The notes: generated by a model from the sequence alone, not told the origin. A DNA stretch of 64,000 nucleotides from Virgibacillus chiguensis (GCF_900129865.1 NZ_FQXD01000009.1:62001-126000), one strand, 5' to 3'. Shown: positions 21,614-31,102, counted from the stretch's first letter. Translations and numbers: made by a program.

Positions 21614-22480
21614 ATGGAAATGAAGAAACAATACGAAGTCCTCCAATGGGCTTCCCTTTTTTTAGAGGAACACGGTCGAGAAAAAAATGTTGCCGTTATT
21701 TTGCTACAACATTTTCTACAGGTAACCGCTACTAAATTTTACATGAATATGCAACAGCTTGTTCCAGACGAAGTGCTTACACCGTATATGGCAGCTATTA
21801 AACAACATGCTTCAACGGGGATACCAGTACAGCGTTTGGTAGGGTACGCTTCGTTTTACGGACGGGAATTTAAGGTAAACGAAGATGTACTTATTCCGAG
21901 ACCTGAAACCGAGGAGCTCGTGCAGCAGGTTATTCAACATGTTAACGATCACTTTGTGAATAAGTGTCCGACTATTGTTGATGTAGGTACAGGAAGTGGC
22001 ATAATTGCCATAACACTCGCTTTAGAGATGCCTAAGACGATGGTTTACGCTACAGATATCTCGGACCAAGCTTTAAAAATAGCGAAGGAAAATGCGAGCC
22101 GACATCAAGCTACTGTTGTATTTACTGCTGGCGATTTTTTAGTACCAATACTAGAGCAAAATATTTCTATGGATGTATTGGTTTGTAATCCTCCGTATAT
22201 TGCGAGGGGTGATATTTCTTTTATGGCAGATACAGTAAAAAACTTTGATCCTCATTTAGCTTTGTTTGCAGAACAAAATGGATTAGCTGCTTATAAAAAA
22301 ATCGCTGACCAAATGATAAAATTGCCAGAGAAACCTAGTTTGGTTGCTTTTGAAATAGGCTATCAACAAGGGGAAGCTGTAGCTGCATTAATGAAGCATG
22401 TGTACCCTGGCAGCTATCCGCAGGTGTTACAAGACATCAATGGAAAAGATCGGATGGTCATTGTAAATAATAATATTTAA
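21614..22480 (+). CDS. prmC: Release factor glutamine methyltransferase
   Basis: About 288 residues. The SAM-binding motif VDVGTGSGIIAITLA and the catalytic NPPY (VCNPPYIARGD) identify the HemK/PrmC family, with an N-terminal helical bundle that recognises release factors. The ATG at 21614 abuts the prfA stop; TTG at 21602 is an alternative start that would overlap prfA. Co-transcription with prfA fits its substrate. Confidence 0.95.
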   Translation: MEMKKQYEVLQWASLFLEEHGREKNVAVILLQHFLQVTATKFYMNMQQLVPDEVLTPYMAAIKQHASTGIPVQRLVGYASFYGREFKVNEDVLIPRPETEELVQQVIQHVNDHFVNKCPTIVDVGTGSGIIAITLALEMPKTMVYATDISDQALKIAKENASRHQATVVFTAGDFLVPILEQNISMDVLVCNPPYIARGDISFMADTVKNFDPHLALFAEQNGLAAYKKIADQMIKLPEKPSLVAFEIGYQQGEAVAALMKHVYPGSYPQVLQDINGKDRMVIVNNNI

Positions 22481-22543
22481 GAATACTAGTTTAAAATCAT
22501 CGACCTTTGTACATAATGAAGAATACAAAGGGGGAAGACGGTG

Positions 22544-23185
22544 ATGAGAAAGCTAGTATTTTTTGTTGTTATATTATTTATTGGATTATTAATTATTCCT
22601 GGGCAAGTGATAAGCCAAAAATCAGGCGAAACAGCGCTTAACAATCAAGATGAATATCAAGTCATTCCGGATGAAGCGATCCGTTTACGTATATTAGCTA
22701 ATAGTGATAGTGAAGCAGATCAAGAATTAAAAAGAAGTATACGCGATCAAGTGAATAAAGAGATTACGAAATGGGTAGAGGATATTACAGATATTGAGCA
22801 GGCTAGAAGTTTAATAGAAAAACGTATACCAGAATTAAATCAGATTGTAGGGTCTGTGCTCAAAGAAGCGGATGTAAAACAAAGTTATGAAGTGTCTTAC
22901 GATAAAAATGTTTCCTTTCCAACGAAAATATATGGTGAATTTTTATATCCTGCAGGTGAATATGAAGCAGTTTTAATTACAATTGGAGAAGGGAAAGGTG
23001 ACAATTGGTGGTGTGTTTTATTTCCTCCTCTCTGTTTTCTAGATTTTTCTAACGGAACGAGCGCCGTATCAGCTGAAACGGCAGAAGACACAGAAGAAGA
23101 GAAAGAATTGGAGCGAGAAGAAGACGAAGATGATGCGGATACGGAAGTGAGCTTTTTCTTGTTTGAATGGTTAGGCTGGTCATAA
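22544..23185 (+). CDS. spoIIR: Stage II sporulation protein R (signal for pro-sigma-E activation)
   Basis: About 213 residues. An N-terminal signal peptide or anchor (residues 1-22) is followed by the conserved SpoIIR core: IPDEAIRLRILANSDSEADQ, KRSIRDQVNKEI, and GDNWWCVLFPPLCFLDF. It is made in the forespore under sigma F and acts in the intermembrane space on SpoIIGA. The C-terminus has an added acidic stretch (EDTEEEKELEREEDEDD) before SFFLFEWLGW. A GTG at 22541 precedes the ATG by one codon; either fits the GGGGGAAG ribosome binding site. Position after prmC agrees with B. subtilis. Confidence 0.94.
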   Translation: MRKLVFFVVILFIGLLIIPGQVISQKSGETALNNQDEYQVIPDEAIRLRILANSDSEADQELKRSIRDQVNKEITKWVEDITDIEQARSLIEKRIPELNQIVGSVLKEADVKQSYEVSYDKNVSFPTKIYGEFLYPAGEYEAVLITIGEGKGDNWWCVLFPPLCFLDFSNGTSAVSAETAEDTEEEKELEREEDEDDADTEVSFFLFEWLGWS

Positions 23186-23254
23186 TTTCGTTGTCTGTGC
23201 ATATACTATATTTATATAAGCAAAACTATTAAAACGTAATAGGGGTGAGTAGAA

Positions 23255-23656
23255 ATGAATTTAATTCAGGCTAACAAAGTATCGCAGGAAAAGTTAGACT
23301 ACTTTTTACAAAGTAATCCACATATGAATAAGTGTAGTTTATTACAAAAAGGGTATGTTGTTGAGATAAAAGGAAAGATAGAAGGCTGTTTTATGCTTGA
23401 GGAAATGGAAGAAGGAACGTATTGGTTAAAACAGCTATATATTACACAAACTGAAGCAGCTGTCCTTCCAGTATTATTGGAATCCATTTTAACAATGGCT
23501 AAACAACAGCATGCAAAAAGAGTTTATGTGCATAGTCATCAACCAGTTGTGGATATTTTACTTGAAGCCTTGCAGTTTCATCCACAGAAAGAAAGAGCTT
23601 TTGTTAATAAAATTGATCAAAAAGACGGTAATTGGTGGTTGTATCATGTTTCGTGA
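23255..23656 (+). CDS. Small protein with GNAT-like C-terminal half, function unknown
   Basis: A 133-residue protein not confidently assigned. YWLKQLYITQTEA, LLESILTMAKQQHAKRVYVH and ILLEALQFHPQ follow the strand-helix-strand-helix pattern of GNAT acetyltransferases, but the acetyl-CoA loop (Q/RxxGxG/A) is not evident. B. subtilis has ywlA/ywlB at this position. The start follows GGGGTGAGTAGAA. It is possibly a degenerate acetyltransferase. Confidence 0.6.
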   Translation: MNLIQANKVSQEKLDYFLQSNPHMNKCSLLQKGYVVEIKGKIEGCFMLEEMEEGTYWLKQLYITQTEAAVLPVLLESILTMAKQQHAKRVYVHSHQPVVDILLEALQFHPQKERAFVNKIDQKDGNWWLYHVS

Positions 23657-23701
23657 TGTTTATTTAAAATAAATTGCCAAAAAATTAAGTTACTAACAAT
23701 G

Positions 23702-23828
23702 TTATCCACTGTTTTTGTGGATAACATTTAAGTTTGTTGTGGAAAATGTGTATAAATGTAAAAAAATCCTTATAATAAAGGTTTATAAATGTAAGGCTTG
23801 TGGATATGTTGTTTATTAGTTATCCACA
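23702..23828 (+). promoter_or_regulatory. DnaA-box cluster between the GNAT-like gene and ywlC
   Basis: Six matches to TTATCCACA occur in 127 bp: 23702-23710 (TTATCCACT), 23716-23724 (perfect, reverse), 23738-23746 (TGTGGAAAA), 23747-23755 (TGTGTATAA), 23799-23807 (TGTGGATAT) and 23820-23828 (perfect). Two are exact and four have one mismatch. The first two form an inverted pair. No gene is seen from 23657 to 24164. As I recall, non-oriC DnaA-box clusters, including one near ywlC, are known in B. subtilis. Confidence 0.8.
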
Positions 23829-24164
23829 GGATTTTAATGTAGAAAAAGTGATGATAATTTCCATCTTATTCTTGAAAAAACTTGACATGTCATCAAGTCA
23901 TATGGCAGAAGCCTGTTTTTGTTATAAACCAAAAGCATCTCATACTTTCCTGTATTGGAATGAAAAACCTTCTCTCTTCCTAGCCTCTTTGTACTGAATC
24001 GCGGCAAATGCTCTTCGATTTGAATTACTCCCATTGTTGTCGAAGCGATTATGAAATGTGTCCTTAGTAATCAAGTATCAAAATAATAGTAACTCTGTTT
24101 GCTTTCATTGCGCAACCCGTCTTGATCTACTAAAATAATGTTAGTAGAAAAGAGGTAACTGAAA

Positions 24165-25199
24165 ATGAAAACGAAGTATTGGAATATATCTAAAATGACT
24201 AAAAGAGAACAACAAGTGTCGATAATCGAAGCGAGTCAGTTACTGCAACAAGGCGAAATTGTAGCTTTTCCAACAGAGACTGTGTATGGTTTAGGAGCTA
24301 ATGCTACAAATGAGCAAGCAGTACAGAAAATATTTCACGCAAAAGGGCGTCCGCAGGATAATCCGCTAATTGTTCATGTGGCCGATGCTTTGCAAATGGA
24401 AAGTTTAGTGCGTTATTGGCCTGCTTATGTAGATAAACTATTAGCTGCTTATACGCCAGGGCCAATTACGTTCGTCTTACCGAGTAATGATGTGTGTTCT
24501 GCTGCTGTAACTGCAGGTTTAGATACTGTCGGTGTCCGGATCCCGAGTCATCCAGTTGCTCATCAATTGCTATCCGCATGTCAGTTGCCAATTGCTGCAC
24601 CAAGTGCCAATATATCGGGAAGACCTAGCCCAACTAGTGCTCAACATGTATGGCATGATTTAAGTGATAAGATTGCTGGAATTTTGGACGGTGGGGCTAC
24701 GGGTGTTGGATTAGAATCAACTGTCATTGATTGCACGCAGGATATTCCGGTTATTTTACGACCGGGTGGTATCACGAAAGAGCAAATTGAAAAAGTAGCT
24801 GGGGCTGTGATGGTTGATCCTGGATTAGCAGTAAAAAATGAAAATGAACAACCAAAATCTCCGGGCATGAAGTATCGGCATTATTCCCCTGAAGTTCCGC
24901 TATGGATTGTTCCTGGGGCTAGCGAACACTTGCAGAGTATGATTTATCGTTTACAAATGGAAGGAAAAAGAGTTGGTGTTATGGGGAAAGACGGTACCGT
25001 TGAAAAGCTGCAGGTAGAAGAAATTATAAAGCTAGGAAATACAATGGAGCAAGTAGCTGCCAATTTATATGACGCATTACGTACCTTTAAATTAGGGGAA
25101 GTTGATATTATTCTTTGTGAGTCTTTTCCCGAACAAGGTATTGGACAAGCAGTAATGAATCGCTTAACGAAAGCAGCTAGTCGTATTATTGCATTGTAG
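24165..25199 (+). CDS. ywlC: L-threonylcarbamoyladenylate synthase (Sua5/YwlC)
   Basis: A 344-residue long-form enzyme. The N-terminal YrdC domain has AFPTETVYGLGANA and HAKGRPQDNPLIVH; LPIAAPSANISGRPSPT is the nucleotide site. After the linker SPGMKYRHYSP comes the C-terminal Sua5 domain. It makes threonylcarbamoyl-AMP for the t6A37 modification of ANN-decoding tRNAs. The start follows AGAGGTAACTGAAA. It is preceded by the DnaA-box cluster. Confidence 0.96.
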   Translation: MKTKYWNISKMTKREQQVSIIEASQLLQQGEIVAFPTETVYGLGANATNEQAVQKIFHAKGRPQDNPLIVHVADALQMESLVRYWPAYVDKLLAAYTPGPITFVLPSNDVCSAAVTAGLDTVGVRIPSHPVAHQLLSACQLPIAAPSANISGRPSPTSAQHVWHDLSDKIAGILDGGATGVGLESTVIDCTQDIPVILRPGGITKEQIEKVAGAVMVDPGLAVKNENEQPKSPGMKYRHYSPEVPLWIVPGASEHLQSMIYRLQMEGKRVGVMGKDGTVEKLQVEEIIKLGNTMEQVAANLYDALRTFKLGEVDIILCESFPEQGIGQAVMNRLTKAASRIIAL

Positions 25200-25480
25200 T
25201 TGTTACAATAATAAGTTCCAGCGGATTTTGAAATAAACGAGGGAAAGGGTAACTTGCCCTTTTCATCATAAGGTGTAGATGTTCCTATGTCGGATAGACG
25301 GATGGATTCGATTATAATATCAACTAACAAATGAGAGAATGGTATAAACAGCATCAACAGAATATGTATGTAAGGTTTTTGAACCATTATTGAGTCTGTC
25401 ATCTAAGATAGGGATGGTTTTTTTCTACTGGTTCCTGCAATGAGAAAACATGCGAAATTCCATAAAAAGTAGAGGTTTTT

Positions 25481-25515
25481 ACAACACTTTGAGAAGCTAC
25501 TTCTCAAAGTGTTGT
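25481..25515 (+). terminator. Perfect 16-bp inverted repeat, probable bidirectional terminator
   Basis: 25481-25496 (ACAACACTTTGAGAAG) is the exact complement of 25500-25515, with the loop CTA. It is preceded by GGTTTTT and followed by ATTTGTATTTTTTAT. It may terminate ywlC or serve as an expression platform for the mntP leader. A weaker hairpin (AAAGGG/CCCTTT at 25244-25262) lies nearer ywlC. Confidence 0.65.
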
Positions 25516-25556
25516 ATTTGTATTTTTTATATTTGTTTAACTACAGCTAAATATAT

Positions 25557-25672
25557 GGGGGAAACAAAATGAATCACATCTAATATGGCTACTAAGCAAC
25601 GCTAGTTGAAATTAAACATATTTCCCCTTGGATCATCATATAGTTTAAAAGCATGTCCAAGGGGGAGTTTAC
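25557..25672 (+). promoter_or_regulatory. Possible RNA switch in the mntP leader (RBS sequestration)
   Basis: 25624-25632 (CCCCTTGGA) is perfectly complementary to 25656-25664 (TCCAAGGGG), which covers the mntP ribosome binding site AAGGGGGAG. The same C-tract, as 25621-25627 (TTTCCCC), can instead pair with 25558-25564 (GGGGAAA). The two pairings exclude each other, as in translational switches. It does not match the yybP-ykoY manganese riboswitch consensus I know. Confidence 0.5.
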
Positions 25673-26224
25673 GTGTCAGGATACATTGGTGAGGTGACAG
25701 CCTTATTATTTTTAGCTTTTGCGCTTGGACTTGACGCCTTTTCTGTCAGTTTAGGATTAGGGTTACAACGTCTTCGTTTAAAGCGAATAGCACTCATTGG
25801 GGTTGTATTAGGGCTATTTCATATACTTATGCCATTTTTAGGTATTCTATTTGGTACTATGATATCAGAACAAATTGGTAGTTTAACTAATTTAGCTGGC
25901 GGATTGTTACTTGTAGGGATTGGTGCCCAAATGTTTTTTTCTGCTTTTAATCAGAATGTGAAAAAAATGATTCAACCAGTTGGTGTTGGATTGCTTTTGT
26001 TAGCTCTCGGCTTAAGTATCGATAGCTTTTCTGTTGGGCTAAGTTTAGGTATCTCTGGAGTCAAAACGGTTATAGCACTTCTGTTATTTGGAATGGTAAG
26101 TGCTTGTCTATCTTGGATTGGCATGCTGCTTGGAAGGAGAGTAGAAGGTTACTTAGGTGCTTATAGTGAGCTATTAGGAGGGAGTATTTTAATTGCTTTT
26201 GGCTTACATGTATTATTCGGCTAA
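25673..26224 (+). CDS. mntP: Manganese efflux pump MntP
   Basis: A 183-residue inner-membrane protein with six predicted helices arranged as two repeats. Each repeat carries a conserved acidic motif: LGLDAFSVSLGLG and LSIDSFSVGLSLG. These match the YebN/MntP family that exports Mn2+. It corresponds to B. subtilis ywlD by position. The GTG start follows AAGGGGGAGTTTAC, a ribosome binding site that can be hidden by pairing in the leader. Confidence 0.93.
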   Translation: MSGYIGEVTALLFLAFALGLDAFSVSLGLGLQRLRLKRIALIGVVLGLFHILMPFLGILFGTMISEQIGSLTNLAGGLLLVGIGAQMFFSAFNQNVKKMIQPVGVGLLLLALGLSIDSFSVGLSLGISGVKTVIALLLFGMVSACLSWIGMLLGRRVEGYLGAYSELLGGSILIAFGLHVLFG

Positions 26225-26365
26225 ATAGGAAAAATCTAAAAATAGTTCGCGTGTTTTTCTGCTATATGGAAGGTTCAATATTTTAAAGTTTACACGAACA
26301 AAAGTAGCAACGTTATTTGCAGTAAATATTTAGCGTTAAGCATGTTTTTTATATTTTCGCAAAGG

Positions 26366-26390
26366 CTTGGTTAGTATACCAAGTTTTTTC
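26366..26390 (+). terminator. Hairpin with T-run after mntP
   Basis: CTTGGT (26366-26371) pairs with ACCAAG (26378-26383), then TTTTTTCTAG. The CTTGG...CCAAGTTTTTTCTA shape is that of the family A 3' end, so it may be a remnant of that repeat. Confidence 0.55.
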
Positions 26391-26499
26391 TAGTTACTAA
26401 AGGAATTTGTTCATTCGTCTTTATACAGGGGGAAGAACTGGTGAAAGGAAAGATGGATATGATATATTGATATCAGAGTTTAGTATCGGAGGTAACATT

Positions 26500-27105
26500 A
26501 TGAGATTGTTATTTGTGTGCACTGGTAATACATGTCGTAGCCCAATGGCTGAAGCCTTAGTGAAGCATAAAATTCCGGAAGTAGAAGTACAATCAGCTGG
26601 TATATTTGCAGCCAATGATCAACAAGCAAATCCTAAAACGATTGAAGTCTTAAAGCAAAAGCAAATAAAAATGAACCATCTTTCCCAACCGGTTACGAAA
26701 GATTTACTTCATTGGGCTGACGTTGTCTTAACAATGACAACCCAGCACAAGCAGTCGTTAATTATGAGTTTCCCCCAATTTCAAGATAAATACTTTACAT
26801 TAAAAGAATATGTCTTAGAAGCCGATAAAGAAGTATGGGAAAAGTTAAAAAAAGCATATGCAGATTATGAGGAAAAAAGATCAATATTTATCCAGAAACA
26901 TCAGCATAAACTGGATAATTCTCTTCTCAATCAACGCATTCAAGAACATTTAGCCGAAGACATGGTGAATATTCGAAGGCTAGAAGCGAATCTAATCAAT
27001 TATGATATTTCTGATCCTTTTGGTGGAGATTTGCGGACCTATCAGGATACGCTTGATGAGTTGGATAAGTATATTGATCTGCTTCGTAAAAAACTTACAA
27101 AGTAG
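26500..27105 (+). CDS. ywlE: Protein-arginine-phosphatase (YwlE type) with an inserted helical segment
   Basis: A 201-residue protein. The P-loop CTGNTCRS has nucleophile C7 and R13. T11 is the residue linked to phospho-arginine preference, and the general acid is D172 in SDPFGGD. The enzyme reverses McsB arginine phosphorylation. B. subtilis YwlE is 150 residues; here about 55 extra residues (roughly 108-165, rich in Lys, Glu, Gln and Leu, with coiled-coil character) separate LKEYV from DPFGG. The ATG at 26500 follows CGGAGGTAACATT; an upstream in-frame ATG at 26407 has no support. Confidence 0.93.
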   Translation: MRLLFVCTGNTCRSPMAEALVKHKIPEVEVQSAGIFAANDQQANPKTIEVLKQKQIKMNHLSQPVTKDLLHWADVVLTMTTQHKQSLIMSFPQFQDKYFTLKEYVLEADKEVWEKLKKAYADYEEKRSIFIQKHQHKLDNSLLNQRIQEHLAEDMVNIRRLEANLINYDISDPFGGDLRTYQDTLDELDKYIDLLRKKLTK

Positions 27106-27120
27106 ACGGGGGAATGATCT

Positions 27121-28416
27121 ATGGAGAAGAAGAAATATCGGTTCAGTTTGCGCTTGAAACTCGTGCTATTTACGACGAGCTTAGCTTTGGTAACGTATTC
27201 AGTAAGTGCTATATTTATATACTTTATTTATGACTATGTAAAGGATTACTGGGACGTTTCTGAACACTTTTTTACAATAACGACGTTTATCCTTGGTATT
27301 ATATGGTCTGGTATACTCGCTTTTTTTGCTGCAAGAGTGATTGTTAAACCGTTAGAAAAGTTAGAAGCAGCCGCTTCAGAAGCTGCTAAAGGGAACTTAA
27401 ATCAAGTTATTGAAATCTCTAAATCAGATGATGAAGTAAAAGCTTTAGGACTCGCTTTTGATAGCATGTTAAAAAATTTACGCAATATTGTACATAATAT
27501 CGATCAACATTTTGAAAATACGAATCAATCTGTTGTACAAATTCGGCAGGCTTCCGAACAAGCAAGCCATCATTCTATGTCAATACGCTCCTCCGCTGAT
27601 GAAATTTCTAAAGGAGCAGAAAGCGCATCAGAATCCATTCAAAATACCGCTGAAGCAGTAGAAATGTCAACAGAGCTTGCCGAGGAAGTGCAACGAAAAG
27701 CAAATGATTCAAAACATAAATCGAACGCTATGATGGAAATTTTAGAGCGCAGTAAAGTCGCAGTTAATCAACTTGTGGAAGGAATTCAAAAACTTGCCAA
27801 TGAACAGGAAGCTTCCCTTAAAGATGTGGATCATTTAAAACAGAATGCGCTACAAGTGGAAACCATTATTACACTTGTAGGTGAAATAGCTGAGCAGACG
27901 AATTTATTAGCTCTCAACGCTTCGATTGAGGCTGCTCGCGCCGGAGAACATGGGAAAGGGTTTGCTGTAGTGGCTGATGAAATTCGGAAGCTTGCAGATC
28001 AAAGTGCACAAGCTGTGCAGCAAATTTCTGGATTAATTACTGCTATACAAGAGGATGTTGCAACCGTAGTTGGGAAAATTAATGATAATGTATCCTATGC
28101 AAAACAGGAAGCAAGTAATGGCAAATTAACAGATTCCTCTATTGCAGAGATGTCTAGTTCTGTAAGTGAGGTGGCAACAGAGATTGGCAGAATTACAGAT
28201 TTAGTCGATCGCCAATTGGAATCCATTCAAAATACAGTAAAGCAATCCCAAGAGGTAGCGGCTGTAGCTGAGGAGACATCTGCTGGTGCTGAGGAAGTGA
28301 ATGCCTCTATACATGAACAAGCTTCCACCATAGAACAGATTGATGAATTAGCGCATGCGTTGGAAGAACAGGCTAAAAATTTGAATAAACAAATTAATCA
28401 GTTTACAGTAAAATGA
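27121..28416 (+). CDS. Methyl-accepting chemotaxis protein without an extracellular sensor domain
   Basis: A 431-residue transducer. Transmembrane helices lie at about 13-37 and 52-72 with only about 15 residues between them, so there is no ligand domain outside the cell. HAMP (about 72-125, [19 protein letters not shown]) and a long coiled coil follow. The hairpin tip [19 protein letters not shown] lies near residues 258-276. It would signal to CheA, perhaps from membrane or cytoplasmic cues. It begins 15 bp behind ywlE, so the two are likely co-transcribed. Confidence 0.93.
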   Translation: MEKKKYRFSLRLKLVLFTTSLALVTYSVSAIFIYFIYDYVKDYWDVSEHFFTITTFILGIIWSGILAFFAARVIVKPLEKLEAAASEAAKGNLNQVIEISKSDDEVKALGLAFDSMLKNLRNIVHNIDQHFENTNQSVVQIRQASEQASHHSMSIRSSADEISKGAESASESIQNTAEAVEMSTELAEEVQRKANDSKHKSNAMMEILERSKVAVNQLVEGIQKLANEQEASLKDVDHLKQNALQVETIITLVGEIAEQTNLLALNASIEAARAGEHGKGFAVVADEIRKLADQSAQAVQQISGLITAIQEDVATVVGKINDNVSYAKQEASNGKLTDSSIAEMSSSVSEVATEIGRITDLVDRQLESIQNTVKQSQEVAAVAEETSAGAEEVNASIHEQASTIEQIDELAHALEEQAKNLNKQINQFTVK

Positions 28417-28579
28417 TTTTTGTTTTTGGTAATTTTTAGCAAGTTTTGGCGATGAAGCCCATCTTTATCTAGGTTAATATCAACATTAGAACTGTCCTTG
28501 TCGCACAAAGAGGTGACTAATGGCTAGGATGTAATGGAATGAACATGATAAAATAAGAGACAAAAAGGAGTTTATACAA

Positions 28580-29026
28580 ATGAAAGTAATTATAACAGCT
28601 GATCATGCAGGTATGACAATTAGAAACGAAATCAAAGATTTGTTAACTGAAATGGGAATGGAGTTTGAAGATACAGGTTGTAGTTGCGAAGGTTCTGTTG
28701 ACTATCCTGACTACGCACTACCTGCAGCGGAACGTGTAGCAAAAGGGGAATTTGATCGTGGCATTTTCATCTGTGGAACTGGAATTGGCATGTCTATCGC
28801 TGCAAATAAAGTAAAAGGCATTCGTTGTGCGCTTACACATGATGTATATAGTGCGAAGTTAACAAGACAACATAATGACACGAATGTACTTGCTATGGGG
28901 GAAAGGGTAGTTGGTCCGGGATTAGCACGTGAAGTGGCAAAAGTATGGTTAGAAACAGAGTTTGATGGCGGTCGACATGAAAATCGAATTGGTAAAATTG
29001 CAACATATGAAGATGGAGTGCAATAA
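28580..29026 (+). CDS. rpiB: Ribose-5-phosphate isomerase B
   Basis: A 148-residue enzyme interconverting ribose-5-phosphate and ribulose-5-phosphate. ITADHAGM near the N-terminus binds phosphate, and the catalytic cysteine is in FICGTGIGMSIAANK. The start follows AAAAAGGAG. Same position as B. subtilis ywlF, before ywlG. Confidence 0.95.
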   Translation: MKVIITADHAGMTIRNEIKDLLTEMGMEFEDTGCSCEGSVDYPDYALPAAERVAKGEFDRGIFICGTGIGMSIAANKVKGIRCALTHDVYSAKLTRQHNDTNVLAMGERVVGPGLAREVAKVWLETEFDGGRHENRIGKIATYEDGVQ

Positions 29027-29091
29027 GTGTGTGATAAAAAACCACACTTATTAGAGATTCTTTTATAACGAAAGAAAGGTGTTTCAAGTTG

Positions 29092-29679
29092 ATGCAAGAG
29101 CCGTTTTATCAAGAATTAACAGTGCAAATGAAAGGAATTCAGAAAGAGTGGCAAGCGTCAGGGCGTCTTCAGCGCGGAAATTTATTTGTGGTTGGATGTT
29201 CAACTAGTGAAGTAGCAGGAAAGTCTATTGGAACGGCAGGAACGAAAGAGGTTGCGGTTATTATTTATCAAGCATTAAAGGAGCTGGCAGATGAAACTGG
29301 AATTCGCCTCTGTTTTCAATGCTGTGAGCACTTAAATCGAGCATTGGTAATGGAAAGAAGCACGATGATTGATTTTCAATTTGAGGAAGTATCCGTTATA
29401 CCAGTTAGAAAAGCTGGTGGGGCAATGGCTGCTTATGCATTTGAACAACTGGAAGATTCTGTAGTAGTGGAGAGTGTAACAGCACATGCAGGGATAGATA
29501 TTGGTGAGACGATGATTGGAATGCATTTGAAACCAGTTGCTATACCTTTTCGGTTTCAACAACGATTTTTAGGAGAAGCACGTGTTAATGCAGCTTATAC
29601 GCGTGCGAAAAGAATTGGCGGCGCTCGTGCTGTCTATTCTGATGATAATTATGACTCCATGAACAGAGACTGTCAATGA
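29092..29679 (+). CDS. ywlG: YwlG family protein (TIGR01440), function unknown
   Basis: About 195 residues. Conserved family blocks are VVGCSTSEVAGKSIGTAG near the N-terminus, FQCCEHLNRALVMER, and AHAGIDIGETMIGMHL. The family is conserved between rpiB and glyA in Bacillaceae, but no activity is established to my knowledge. TTG at 29089 is an alternative start one codon upstream; AAAGAAAGGTG is the ribosome binding site. Confidence 0.9.
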   Translation: MQEPFYQELTVQMKGIQKEWQASGRLQRGNLFVVGCSTSEVAGKSIGTAGTKEVAVIIYQALKELADETGIRLCFQCCEHLNRALVMERSTMIDFQFEEVSVIPVRKAGGAMAAYAFEQLEDSVVVESVTAHAGIDIGETMIGMHLKPVAIPFRFQQRFLGEARVNAAYTRAKRIGGARAVYSDDNYDSMNRDCQ

Positions 29680-29797
29680 AATAAGCGAAAACCGTATTAA
29701 GATTTTTAGCACATTTCTAAATCAGACGCTTGCTGTTCCAATACTTATATAGAAAGAGTTCCTTTCTTTTACAATGAATACGAAGTAAAAATTGGGT

Positions 29798-29826
29798 TTG
29801 TTCTTCTAACCGTTTAAGGCTACAAT
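29798..29826 (+). promoter_or_regulatory. glyA promoter
   Basis: TTGTTC (29798-29803), a 17-bp spacer, TACAAT (29821-29826), about 28 bp before the start codon. Confidence 0.65.
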
Positions 29827-29854
29827 AGAATTATACATAAAAGGGGGTTATTAA

Positions 29855-31099
29855 ATGGACTATGTTAAACAAGCTGACATCGAAATCTTTCAAGCAATAG
29901 AAGCGGAAAAGAAACGTCAACAAGATAATATTGAACTAATTGCTTCTGAAAATTTTGTGTCAGAAGCAGTAATGGAAGCGATGGGATCTGTACTTACGAA
30001 TAAGTACGCAGAAGGTTATCCCGGAAGACGGTATTATGGAGGATGCGAACATGTAGATGTCGCTGAAAACCTTGCTCGAGATCGTGCAAAGCAGTTGTTT
30101 GGTGCGGATCATGCAAACGTGCAGCCTCATTCTGGTGCTCAGGCAAATATGGCTGTTTACTTTACAGTTTTAGAACCTGGCGATACAGTGCTAGGTATGA
30201 ATTTGAATCATGGCGGACATTTAACACATGGTAGTCCAGTTAATTTTAGTGGTACGTTATATCGCTTTGTTGATTATGGTGTTGATCAAGAGTCAGAAAA
30301 ACTAGATTATGAAGCTGTTTTAAAAATAGCAGAACAGGAAAAGCCAAAGCTTATCGTAGCTGGGGCTAGTGCCTATTCAAGAATTATTGATTTTGCAAAA
30401 TTTCGTGAGATTGCTGACAAAGTAGGCGCATATTTAATGGTGGATATGGCGCATATTGCTGGCTTAGTAGCTTCTGGTTTACATCCTAACCCAGTTCCAT
30501 ATGCTGATTTTGTTACGACGACAACACATAAAACATTACGAGGACCTAGAGGCGGTATGATTTTGTGTAAGGAAGCATTTGCTAAGAAAATCGATAAAGC
30601 CGTTTTTCCTGGAATGCAAGGTGGCCCGTTAATGCATATTATTGCAGCTAAAGCCGTGTCTTTTAAAGAGGCATTAACTGATTCTTTTAAAACGTATAGT
30701 AAACATGTTATTGAAAACGCCAAGATGCTAGCAGAAGCGTTACAATCTGAAGGAATACGTATCGTATCTGGAGGTACGGATAACCATCTTTTATTATTAG
30801 ATGTTACTCCACTAGATTTAACAGGGAAAGTAGCTGAACACGTATTGGATTCAATTGGAATAACTGCTAATAAAAATACGATACCTTTTGATACAGAAAG
30901 TCCGTTTGTTACTAGTGGTTTACGTATTGGAACAGCAGCAGTTACTACGCGTGGTTTTGGCAAGTCAGAAATGAAAGAAATAGCGTCTATTATGGCAATG
31001 ACGTTAAAAAATCATGAAGATCAAAAGGTGCTAGAGACAGCTGCACAACGTGTGAAAACATTAACTGAAAAATTTCCACTTTATGCTGTTTATGCATAA
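29855..31099 (+). CDS. glyA: Serine hydroxymethyltransferase
   Basis: A 414-residue PLP enzyme converting serine and tetrahydrofolate to glycine and methylene-tetrahydrofolate. [14 protein letters not shown] and [13 protein letters not shown] are typical, and the PLP lysine is in [14 protein letters not shown]. The start follows AAAAGGGGGTTATTAA. Standard length. It ends with a strong terminator. Confidence 0.98.
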   Translation: MDYVKQADIEIFQAIEAEKKRQQDNIELIASENFVSEAVMEAMGSVLTNKYAEGYPGRRYYGGCEHVDVAENLARDRAKQLFGADHANVQPHSGAQANMAVYFTVLEPGDTVLGMNLNHGGHLTHGSPVNFSGTLYRFVDYGVDQESEKLDYEAVLKIAEQEKPKLIVAGASAYSRIIDFAKFREIADKVGAYLMVDMAHIAGLVASGLHPNPVPYADFVTTTTHKTLRGPRGGMILCKEAFAKKIDKAVFPGMQGGPLMHIIAAKAVSFKEALTDSFKTYSKHVIENAKMLAEALQSEGIRIVSGGTDNHLLLLDVTPLDLTGKVAEHVLDSIGITANKNTIPFDTESPFVTSGLRIGTAAVTTRGFGKSEMKEIASIMAMTLKNHEDQKVLETAAQRVKTLTEKFPLYAVYA

Positions 31100-31102
31100 C
31101 AA

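Noticed and set aside
25540-25672. yybP-ykoY manganese riboswitch before mntP
   Set aside because: The conserved loop sequences of that class are not present; only the RBS-pairing architecture is seen, so it is reported as an unclassified leader.
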